Source: Chitinophagaceae bacterium UBA5175 (GTDB taxonomy: Bacteria; Bacteroidota; Bacteroidia; Chitinophagales; Chitinophagaceae). Taken from it: DNA of 13,990 bases. A program made the translations under genes and the position numbers. The first letter of the stretch is position 1. Every line of letters begins with the position of its first letter. The notes beneath the pieces were generated by a model. The model did no database searches and was not told where the DNA came from. It saw nothing but the letters and a program-made list of their open reading frames with translations. Of the stretch, positions 7,683 to 13,990 are shown piece by piece. The stretch lies in contig DHWT01000250.1 of the NCBI GenBank assembly GCA_002413325.1, forward strand, positions 10,050 to 24,039. The letters are read 5' to 3'.

Positions 7683-7736
7683 TTTAACGTTTAAAGCCTA
7701 ACGCTCAACGCCTATATTCACGGCCAACGGTCAACG
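7683..7736. repeat. Heptamer tandem repeat directly upstream of murD
   Basis: Read on the minus strand, units with period 7 run toward murD: CGTTGAC (7736-7730), CGTTGGC, CGTGAAT, a 5-base spacer ATAGG, then CGTTGAG (7710-7704), CGTTAGG, CTTTAAA and CGTTAAA (7689-7683). The array stops three bases before the murD ATG. Units are degenerate, but CGTT recurs in phase across more than 50 bases. CGTTGAC is also the first unit of the array in ftsW, there on the plus strand. Confidence 0.75.
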
Positions 7737-7851
7737 TTACAAGGGTGGATCAGGGTTTTTCAAAAGCATAGATAAATACTGCACCACAATAATTTCAAAC
7801 ACGGTTTTCGCAGATGGACGGACTGGTTTTTCAATAATCTTTTATCCTTAC

Positions 7852-9132
7852 TTATCTTATTTTCAGTGTCACGATCGCGAATACCACGCAGAGAATTGTC
7901 ACAATCCAGAACCGCGTTACGATTTTACTTTCATTATACCCGAGTTTCTGATAGTGATGATGCAGGGGACTCATCAGGAAAATCCGCCGGCCCTCCCCAA
8001 ACTTTCGTTTGGTATATTTAAAATAACTCACCTGCAAAACCACGCTGATATTTTCTACCAGGAAAACACCACAGAAAATCGGGATCAGCAATTCCTTTCT
8101 TACAATTACTGCCAGTGCTGCGATAATGCCTCCCAGCGTCAGGCTGCCCGTGTCCCCCATGAATACGGTTGCTGGGTATGCATTGTACCAGAGAAATCCC
8201 AGGCAGGCGCCGATCAGTGCCCCGATGAAAATGGACAATTCACCGAGATTGGGGATATACATGATGTTCAGGTATTCCGCGAAACGCAGGTTACCGCTGG
8301 CATAGGCGAAAACACCCAGACAGACACCGATCACCGCGCTCACACCCGTTGCCAGTCCGTCGATGCCATCCGTAATATTGGCACCGTTCGACACTGCCGT
8401 GATAATGAAAATCACGATTACGATGTATAAGATCCAGGTAGCGCCGCGCAGGGCCGGCGGTAAGAGCTTGGAATAATTAAACTCATGGTTCTTTACAAAC
8501 GGGATGGTGGTGATGGGCTCCCTGGCTTCCACGAAAAGTTTTTCCCTTCCATCCAGGATCACTTTCTTCAGACCGATCGTATCCGTGGGTTTATTATCGC
8601 CCACAAACTCCCGCCACACCTTGGTATTACTGTTGAAATAGAGGGTGGCCGCAACCACGAATCCGAGTACCACCTGGCCGAGTACCTTAAACCATCCCGC
8701 CAGCCCGTCCTTATCTCCCTTTTTATAAGTGATGCCCTGCTTTTGCGCCATTCTCTTGGCCCGAAGTTTCAGGTAATCGTCAATGAAACCGATCATTCCC
8801 ATCCAGAGCGTACTGAATATCATGAGGCGGATATATGCTTTATTCAGGTTGGCCAGCAGCAGCGTGGGTACCAGGATGGCCATGATGATGATGATGCCCC
8901 CCATGGTTGGCGTTCCTTTTTTCTTATGTTCTCCTTCCAGACCCAGTTCCCGGACGCTTTCACCAACCTGCAGGGTCCGCAAGTAATTGATCAGTTTTCT
9001 TCCAAACAGCATGGAAATCACAAGCGACAGGATAACCGCCAGCAACACACGAAATGTGATGAACTGGAACAAGGCACCTCCGGGTACTTTAATGCCTGAT
9101 TGCCTGAGCCAGTTGAATAGATGATACAACAT
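7852..9132 (-). CDS. mraY: Phospho-MurNAc-pentapeptide transferase (lipid I synthase)
   Basis: Integral membrane enzyme that transfers phospho-MurNAc-pentapeptide from UDP to undecaprenyl phosphate, forming lipid I. Seen: KKKGTPTMGG (70-79), the catalytic DDY motif in GFIDDYLK (115-122), NGANITDGIDGLATG (249-263) with the third catalytic Asp, FMGDTGSL (324-331), and the SPLHHHYQ motif (388-395). About ten hydrophobic segments are present. At 426 residues it is longer than E. coli MraY (360). The extra length lies at about 166-230, a polar segment between two membrane helices, rich in charged residues. As I recall, an insertion here is usual in Bacteroidota MraY. ATG start at 9130-9132, 48 bases after murE; no murF in between. 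Stop TAA at 7852-7854, followed by the largest gap in the cluster. Confidence 0.97.
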   Translation of the reverse strand: MLYHLFNWLRQSGIKVPGGALFQFITFRVLLAVILSLVISMLFGRKLINYLRTLQVGESVRELGLEGEHKKKGTPTMGGIIIIMAILVPTLLLANLNKAYIRLMIFSTLWMGMIGFIDDYLKLRAKRMAQKQGITYKKGDKDGLAGWFKVLGQVVLGFVVAATLYFNSNTKVWREFVGDNKPTDTIGLKKVILDGREKLFVEAREPITTIPFVKNHEFNYSKLLPPALRGATWILYIVIVIFIITAVSNGANITDGIDGLATGVSAVIGVCLGVFAYASGNLRFAEYLNIMYIPNLGELSIFIGALIGACLGFLWYNAYPATVFMGDTGSLTLGGIIAALAVIVRKELLIPIFCGVFLVENISVVLQVSYFKYTKRKFGEGRRIFLMSPLHHHYQKLGYNESKIVTRFWIVTILCVVFAIVTLKIR

Positions 9133-9180
9133 GTTACTGATCCGACTGTTTAAATCTGTTTACGGGATGCAATCCCAATC

Positions 9181-10644
9181 CTATTTGTTTAACAATTCAA
9201 AAATTTCCATAAGCACGGCTTTATCGTCGAACGGATATTTAACTCCTTTTATTTCCTGGTATTTTTCATGACCCTTGCCCGCCACCAGCACGATATCGGA
9301 GGGCCGGGAAAGGTTTACCGCTGTTTTGATGGCTTCCTTCCGGTCAATGACCGACATATATTTTCTCCGGGCCGCGGTATTAAGTCCTGCTTCCATGTCT
9401 TTCAGGATCGCCCCCGCATCTTCCGAGCGGGGGTTATCGGATGTGAAAACCACCTGGTCGCTCAGCTGACAGGCCACTTCTCCCATAACCGGCCTTTTGG
9501 TTTTATCGCGGTCGCCGCCACAGCCTATGACCGTGATGATGCGTTCATCGTTCTTCCGCAGTTTGAGCAAAGTGCCGAGAACATTTTCCAGGGCATCCGG
9601 TGTATGGGCATAATCCACGATGCCAACAATTTTTTCCCTGGGTGAAATCATGTAATCAAATCTTCCTTCCGCTCCGCTCAGCACGCTGAGGTTGCGCAGG
9701 ATCTCGGCTTTTTCCTCACCCAGGCATACCGCCGCGCCAAAAACTGCTAGCAGGTTATATGCATTGAACGCACCGATCAGCCGGAAATGCACTTCCTGGT
9801 CATTCACCAGCATTACGAGACCGGTCAGGTTATTTTCGAGGATTTTTCCTTTATAATCCGCAACGGTCTTTAAACTGTAGGTATATTTTGCAGCCGCGGT
9901 ATTCTGCAGCATCACTTCGCCTCTTTTGTCATCCACATTTGTCAGGGCAAAGGCAGCGGAAGACAGGTGGTCGAAAAATGATTTCTTGACCCGGATATAT
10001 TCTTCAAAGGTTTTGTGATAATCGAGGTGGTCATGGGTGATGTTGCTGAAAATGCCGCCGGTATAAAATAATCCTTCAATGCGGTGCTGGTGGATCGCGT
10101 GGGAGCTGGTTTCCATGAACACATGGGTGCAGCCCGCTTCCAGCATATCATGCAGGAGCTGGTTCAGCGATATCGGATCCGGCGTGGTATGCGTGGCCGG
10201 CAGGACCCGGTCGCCGATATGATTCTGCACGGTGCTCAGCATCCCGCAGGTATAGCCAAAGGAACTGAATAATTTATAAAGCAGGGTGACGATGGTTGTT
10301 TTCCCGTTCGTGCCGGTAACGCCCACCAGTTTCATTTTTTCAGAAGGCTGGCCGAAAAAATTATGTGCCAGTAACCCGGAAGCAGCCGCACTGTCTTCAA
10401 CCTGAATATAAGTAATGCCGGGAGCGATGACTGCCGGCATCTTTTCGCAAATGATGGCAGCCGGCTGTGCAGCGGCAGCGGATTCGATAAACTGATGGCC
10501 ATCAGCATAGGTTCCCTTTACGGCGATAAAGGCGGAACCCTTACCCACTTTGCGTGAATCCAGTTTCAGGTCCCGGATGTCCACGTCGAGTTTACCCTGA
10601 ACGGACCGGATGCGCACTTTATATAATATTTCCTGCAGAATCAT
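9181..10644 (-). CDS. murE: UDP-MurNAc-L-Ala-D-Glu--meso-diaminopimelate ligase
   Basis: Cytoplasmic Mur ligase that adds the third stem-peptide residue. It has 487 residues. Visible: N-terminal DLKLDSRKVGKGSAF (25-39), P-loop VTGTNGKTT (109-117), HTTPD (152-156), ETSSHAIHQHR (178-188), NITHDHLDYH (201-210), K220 at the carbamylated-Lys site (YIRVKKSFF), DYAHTPD (344-350), GCGGDRD (374-380), DNPRSE (403-408) and GKGHE (456-460). DNPR marks enzymes that use meso-diaminopimelate; lysine-adding MurEs differ here, so a DAP-type wall is predicted. ATG at 10642-10644 overlaps the ftsI stop by one base (TGATG), which suggests coupled translation. Stop TAG at 9181-9183. Downstream comes mraY directly, without the murF found in E. 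coli. Confidence 0.97.
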   Translation of the reverse strand: MILQEILYKVRIRSVQGKLDVDIRDLKLDSRKVGKGSAFIAVKGTYADGHQFIESAAAAQPAAIICEKMPAVIAPGITYIQVEDSAAASGLLAHNFFGQPSEKMKLVGVTGTNGKTTIVTLLYKLFSSFGYTCGMLSTVQNHIGDRVLPATHTTPDPISLNQLLHDMLEAGCTHVFMETSSHAIHQHRIEGLFYTGGIFSNITHDHLDYHKTFEEYIRVKKSFFDHLSSAAFALTNVDDKRGEVMLQNTAAAKYTYSLKTVADYKGKILENNLTGLVMLVNDQEVHFRLIGAFNAYNLLAVFGAAVCLGEEKAEILRNLSVLSGAEGRFDYMISPREKIVGIVDYAHTPDALENVLGTLLKLRKNDERIITVIGCGGDRDKTKRPVMGEVACQLSDQVVFTSDNPRSEDAGAILKDMEAGLNTAARRKYMSVIDRKEAIKTAVNLSRPSDIVLVAGKGHEKYQEIKGVKYPFDDKAVLMEIFELLNK

Positions 10645-12764
10645 CAGTTCAGATCCAGTATGAGTTTTTGATTTTTGGATACGAGGGTTCCGGGAGGTAT
10701 ACTTTGTTGTTTTACCTTCCCTGTTCCGCGTGTGGTTACTTTTATATGGCCCGATTCGAGTAAAAACAATGCGTCTTTCAAGCCCATCCCCTTTACATCG
10801 GGCACCTGCCCGGGTTCTTCATTTTTTAGCCTTACAACCGGCTGATTTTTTTCACGGTACATACCCGCCCATTTTTTATCGGGAGACGAATCCGTAAAAG
10901 GCATCTGCAGGGTTTGCAATACCTTTTTTATCTCTCCGGCAGAACCTGCATAATAATACGCCGAGCTGTCTTTTTTCAGCAGACCCGTATAGGAAGCCAG
11001 CTGATTGCTGTCGGGTGAAAGGGCTTCCATACTCATCAGCTTGTCGGCCACTTCCCGGAAAACAGGGCCGGCCACGGATGCACCCAGGTATTTTTTTGCA
11101 AACGGCTTATTTTTAATCACCACGATACAGGTATAACGGGGATGGCCAGCCGGAAAATAACCTGCGAATGATGACTGGTAGATATGATCCGCATATCCGC
11201 GGTTGCCGTTGGCAACGAGTGCAGTTCCTGTTTTACCTGCCACGGGATAAAAGCAATTTTTAAATACCGTCTTTCCGGTTCCCCGGATACAAACTCCTTC
11301 CAGGCAGGTTTTCAACTCAGCGAGTGTTTCATCGCTGCAGATTTTCTCCATCAGGACGACGGGTTGGTTCTGCCGTTCGATACCTCCTGCAAACTGTACC
11401 GAATTCACGAGGTATGGTTTCATCATCCGGCCATTGTTGGCAACGGCATTATATAAAGTGAGTGTTTGCAGGGGGCTTACCAGCACTTCATAACCAAAAG
11501 CCATCCAGGGAAGGGTGCTGGCACTCCAGCTGCGGGATTTCGGAGATTTGACAATGGGTATGGTTTCCCCCGCGAGATCAATACCCGTTACCTGGTTAAG
11601 CCTTAATTTTTTGAGGTGATCCACAAATTGCTGTGGTTGCTTTCCATAATGGGCCATGACGAGTTTAGCCATACCCACATTGGAACTATGCTCAAAAGCC
11701 TGTTCCACCGTAACATCACTGACTTCCTGTTTTTCCGCATCATGCACGGTACGGGTCCCGATTTTCCAGGTACCTCCTTCGATATTGAGGTGATCGTTTA
11801 AACGGACTTCATGATCCTCCAACAGGGATAAAAGCGTAGCAAGTTTAAAAGTGGAACCCGGTTCAGATGCACGGATCGCGTAATTCAGGTCTTCCCAGTA
11901 ACTGCCATCAGGTTGCCTGCCGAGGTTGGCCATGGCTTTGATTTTCCCGGTGGCTGTTTCCATGACAATGCAGGTTCCATGTTCACATTCATTTTCGATC
12001 ATCATGGAAAGCAGGGCATTTTCTGCGACGTCCTGCGTATTCACATCAATCGTGGTCATAATATCTTTTCCGTTTTCCGGATCGATTTCATATCCTTCGA
12101 CCGGAATATAAGTGCCTCCATTCAGGTAACGCACCAGCCTTCGTCCGTTTTCCCCACGGAGGAGGCTGTCGTAAATTCGTTCCAAGCCGACGTTCTGGGC
12201 GTTGTCACGCGATAATCCGATGGTCCGGTTGGCGAGCAGGCCGAAGGGGTTCAGCCTTTTGCTGGAAGCATCCATGATAAACCCGCTCTTATTTCTGCCC
12301 TGCCTTACGAGTGGGAATGACCTGAGTTTTTTGTACTGGTCGAAGCTGAGGTTGCGGTGCAGGAGATAATACCGGTCTTCCGCCTTGTATTCCTGCAGTA
12401 ATTGTTTTTTGTAGGCGGCGGCGGACTGGTCTCTGAAAAGATTCGCGAGACAAAGCGAAAGGGAGTCGAGATTTTCTTTAAAACGTTTTCCGTTTTTCTC
12501 CCGGAGCCCGTCGGCACCGAAATCAATATAGATATTAAAATAAGGGACCGAGGTACTTAACATATTTCCGTCTTCACTGTAAATCGTTCCTCTTTCCGCA
12601 CTGAGGTCAACATATTTCTGATGCAGACTATCACTCAGTGCTCTCCAGTATTTTCCCTGCACATGCTGGATAAAAAAAGCCCGGCCCAGCACAGCTGCAC
12701 ATATCAGCACCATTCCCAGGAAACACAGGTAAACCCTCCACAGTATGTCTCTTCTTAATTCCAC
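10644..12764 (-). CDS. ftsI: FtsI/PBP2x-like class B penicillin-binding protein with C-terminal PASTA domain (GTG start)
   Basis: Septal transpeptidase that cross-links stem peptides and activates FtsW. The 706 residues show a short basic N-terminus, one membrane helix (about 11-32), a dimerisation/pedestal region opening with AERGTIYSEDG (56-66), and the penicillin-binding domain: S304-T-F-K307 (nucleophile Ser), S360-S-N362, and K511-T-G513 followed by TA. The end (about 651-706), starting VPDVKGMGLKDALFLLE, is a single PASTA domain. Class B PBPs with PASTA are known from Gram-positive PBP2x and also from Bacteroidota FtsI. Start: GTG at 12762-12764. No ATG or GTG lies between it and the in-frame upstream TGA, and the first downstream ATG (residue 18) would cut the membrane helix. 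It lies 33 bases after ftsL in the same frame and overlaps murE by one base. Confidence 0.95.
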   Translation of the reverse strand: MELRRDILWRVYLCFLGMVLICAAVLGRAFFIQHVQGKYWRALSDSLHQKYVDLSAERGTIYSEDGNMLSTSVPYFNIYIDFGADGLREKNGKRFKENLDSLSLCLANLFRDQSAAAYKKQLLQEYKAEDRYYLLHRNLSFDQYKKLRSFPLVRQGRNKSGFIMDASSKRLNPFGLLANRTIGLSRDNAQNVGLERIYDSLLRGENGRRLVRYLNGGTYIPVEGYEIDPENGKDIMTTIDVNTQDVAENALLSMMIENECEHGTCIVMETATGKIKAMANLGRQPDGSYWEDLNYAIRASEPGSTFKLATLLSLLEDHEVRLNDHLNIEGGTWKIGTRTVHDAEKQEVSDVTVEQAFEHSSNVGMAKLVMAHYGKQPQQFVDHLKKLRLNQVTGIDLAGETIPIVKSPKSRSWSASTLPWMAFGYEVLVSPLQTLTLYNAVANNGRMMKPYLVNSVQFAGGIERQNQPVVLMEKICSDETLAELKTCLEGVCIRGTGKTVFKNCFYPVAGKTGTALVANGNRGYADHIYQSSFAGYFPAGHPRYTCIVVIKNKPFAKKYLGASVAGPVFREVADKLMSMEALSPDSNQLASYTGLLKKDSSAYYYAGSAGEIKKVLQTLQMPFTDSSPDKKWAGMYREKNQPVVRLKNEEPGQVPDVKGMGLKDALFLLESGHIKVTTRGTGKVKQQSIPPGTLVSKNQKLILDLN

Positions 12765-12797
12765 CGGGTATCGGGGATATGGGTGATAAAAATTATT

Positions 12798-13118
12798 TCA
12801 TTTATTCAGGCTGTCACTAAGGACCAGCGGGGGTGATGACAGGGGCTTCAATCCGAATGGTTCAACCGCTTTGGCCAGTTCACTTTGTTTGCTGCGGAAC
12901 ATGACTTCGCTCTTCAGGCTTTTGAATTCATATTGCAGCTCCTGCAGCTCCCTGCCTGTTTTTCCGATGTCACGCACCACACGGTCTGCGTAATGACCAT
13001 TATATATGTAGACCACGGCCAGTAAAGCGAGGAAAAGAAAAAAAGGCAGGTTGTGAACCATCCACTGGTAGCGGATCAGGCTTTTGGCCTTGTTTTTTTT
13101 ACTTCCGAAAACTTTCAT
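12798..13118 (-). CDS. ftsL: FtsL-like bitopic cell division protein
   Basis: Small divisome scaffold protein, 106 residues. Visible: basic cytoplasmic N-terminus (KKNKAKSLIRYQ, 7-18), one membrane helix (about 24-40, PFFLFLALLAVVYIYNG), and a periplasmic helix (about 43-85) with heptad-like spacing of hydrophobic residues and many Lys/Glu, fitting a coiled coil. It ends with PFGLKPLSSPP (87-97). Size, topology and position between rsmH and ftsI fit FtsL, which pairs with an FtsB-like partner and FtsQ to activate FtsW/FtsI. Direct sequence similarity to E. coli FtsL is not evident, as is normal for the family. Bacteroidota have their own FtsL-like family, and this probably belongs there. ATG at 13116-13118, 75 bases after rsmH. 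Its stop, TGA at 12798-12800, is in frame with ftsI. Confidence 0.85.
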   Translation of the reverse strand: MKVFGSKKNKAKSLIRYQWMVHNLPFFLFLALLAVVYIYNGHYADRVVRDIGKTGRELQELQYEFKSLKSEVMFRSKQSELAKAVEPFGLKPLSSPPLVLSDSLNK

Positions 13119-13193
13119 GATGGCAGTGTGATGAATAAAAAAATTAGGGTACGATTATCATACTGAGATTTCTTAGGTAGGGGATTTAAGCTT

Positions 13194-13990
13194 TTATATT
13201 TTTTCTGCGATTCGCAGCTTGGCGCTTCTTGCACGCGGGTTCAGGCTGAGCTCTTTCCCGGATGGCGTTACCGGTTTTTTGGTAATCGCCCGGAATGGGG
13301 GAATGGATGTGGCGGATCCGAAGGGATCAGGTTCATCTTTTTCTTTTTCTTCAAAATGGCCACTCCGGAAAAACTGTTTTACCATCCGGTCTTCAAGCGA
13401 ATGAAAACTGATGACCACAATCCGGCCACCGGGTTTCAATACCGCCGGGGCCTGTTCGAGCATTTCACGCAGCGCGCCGGTTTCATCATTTACTTCAATC
13501 CGCAAAGCCTGGAATACCTGTGCGAACCACCTGTTGGGATTCCCTTTCACCAGATCCCCGACAGCCTGTTTAAATCCGTGAACGCTGCGAAATGGTGTTT
13601 TGCTCCGCAGCTGCACGATGGCTCTAGCCAGGGTTTTCGCATTCGTCACTTCCCCGTAGCGGCTGAAAATTTCCTGCAGCTTCTGTTCATCAAAGGTGTT
13701 CAGAATGGTTTCCGCAGTGAGCGACTGCCGTTTGTCCATGCGCATGTCCAGATCCGCCTCCGAACGGGTGGAAAATCCGCGGGTGGGTTCATCAAACTGA
13801 TGACTGCTCACGCCCAGATCTGCCAGGATGCCGTCTACCGCCGTTACCCCGTAAAGTCGCAGGAATCTTTGCAGGTGACGAAAGTTATGCGGGATGAAAA
13901 CAAATCTTTCGTCCGTCAAACGGTTCCCCCCTGCATCTGTATCCTGGTCGAATCCATAAAGCCGGCCCTCAGGATTCAGGTGCGCCAGGA
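13194..13990 (-). CDS. rsmH: 16S rRNA (cytosine-1402-N4) methyltransferase, 5' end missing
   Basis: SAM-dependent enzyme that methylates N4 of C1402 in the 16S rRNA decoding site; older names mraW and yabC. The frame stays open to the right edge, so the start is outside the window and about 264 of roughly 300 residues are visible. The first residues read LAHLNPEGRLYGFDQDTDAG, with the SAM-binding acidic loop (GFDQD). Then come VDGILADLGVSSHQFDEPTRG, the helical insertion domain with DLDMRMD, IEVNDE, VISFHSLEDRMVKQFF, and the C-terminal NPRARSAKLRIAEK typical of the family. A TTG at 13919 is not the start, since conserved sequence continues upstream of it. Stop TAA at 13194-13196. RsmH usually follows mraZ at the head of the dcw cluster; mraZ would lie beyond the right edge. 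Confidence 0.96.
   Translation of the reverse strand, partial: LAHLNPEGRLYGFDQDTDAGGNRLTDERFVFIPHNFRHLQRFLRLYGVTAVDGILADLGVSSHQFDEPTRGFSTRSEADLDMRMDKRQSLTAETILNTFDEQKLQEIFSRYGEVTNAKTLARAIVQLRSKTPFRSVHGFKQAVGDLVKGNPNRWFAQVFQALRIEVNDETGALREMLEQAPAVLKPGGRIVVISFHSLEDRMVKQFFRSGHFEEKEKDEPDPFGSATSIPPFRAITKKPVTPSGKELSLNPRARSAKLRIAEKI

Larger units (their letters stand above)
1..13990 (-). other. dcw (division and cell wall) gene cluster, probable operon
   Basis: Twelve genes lie on the same strand with no opposing gene between them: rsmH, ftsL, ftsI, murE, mraY, murD, ftsW, murG, murC, ftsQ, ftsA, ftsZ. Seen directly: three junctions overlap (ftsI/murE by 1 base, murG/murC by 8, murC/ftsQ by 4), most others are 13 to 99 bases, and the largest gap is 172 bases (mraY-murD). 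No convincing hairpin plus T-run terminator was seen between genes. Known: this order matches the conserved bacterial dcw cluster. The Bacteroidota version lacks murF between murE and mraY and ddl before ftsQ, as here. Inferred: co-transcription from a promoter upstream of rsmH (often mraZ is first), outside the window, possibly with internal promoters. Confidence 0.85.

Noticed and set aside
9133..9180. Possible remnant of murF between murE and mraY
   Set aside because: Only 48 bases are available and no reading frame there resembles a Mur ligase; the gene is simply absent at this locus.
13119..13193. Possible regulatory site in the rsmH-ftsL gap
   Set aside because: The 75 bases were read on both strands; no hairpin with T-run, no clear promoter pair and no repeat stood out.
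13194..13919. rsmH as a complete gene starting at 13919
   Set aside because: The codon there is TTG and conserved RsmH sequence (GRLYGFDQD) continues upstream to the window edge, so the gene is partial at its 5' end.

Overview
The window is a nearly complete dcw (division and cell wall) cluster, read entirely from the minus strand, so biological order runs from the right edge to the left edge: rsmH (5' end cut off by the window), ftsL-like, ftsI (PASTA-type penicillin-binding protein), murE, mraY, murD, ftsW, murG, murC, ftsQ, ftsA and the first 18 codons of ftsZ. All ten complete genes and the two partial ones are recognisable from sequence motifs. No RNA genes, mobile elements, CRISPR arrays or clear terminators were seen, and no gene-free stretch exceeds 172 bases.

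The organism is probably a member of the Bacteroidota, most likely near Chitinophagaceae/Sphingobacteriia. The pointers are the gene order with murF and ddl missing from between the other mur genes, MraY with a long extra segment between its membrane helices, a short FtsL-like protein followed by an FtsI with a C-terminal PASTA domain, the FtsZ N-terminus, weak or absent Shine-Dalgarno sequences, and short tandem repeats in the gaps. MurE carries the DNPR motif, so the peptidoglycan is predicted to contain meso-diaminopimelate. The family-level placement is inference.

The genes form one pathway. MurC, MurD and MurE add L-Ala, D-Glu and meso-DAP to UDP-MurNAc. MraY moves the finished pentapeptide precursor onto undecaprenyl phosphate, and MurG adds GlcNAc to give lipid II. 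FtsW polymerises lipid II and FtsI cross-links it at the septum. FtsL and FtsQ are the bitopic scaffold that controls FtsW/FtsI, FtsA ties FtsZ to the membrane, and FtsZ is the ring polymer. RsmH is the 16S rRNA methyltransferase usually found at the head of the cluster.

Spacing splits the cluster in two. The junctions ftsI/murE, murG/murC and murC/ftsQ overlap by 1 to 8 bases and are probably translationally coupled. The gaps mraY-murD, murD-ftsW and ftsW-murG instead hold degenerate 7- to 9-base tandem repeats. A repeat of the same heptamer type also lies inside the ftsW coding sequence. One octamer array runs directly into murG, whose only plausible start is TTG inside a 12-base palindrome. 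I found no previously undescribed system here. The repeats and unusual starts are the parts worth a second look.
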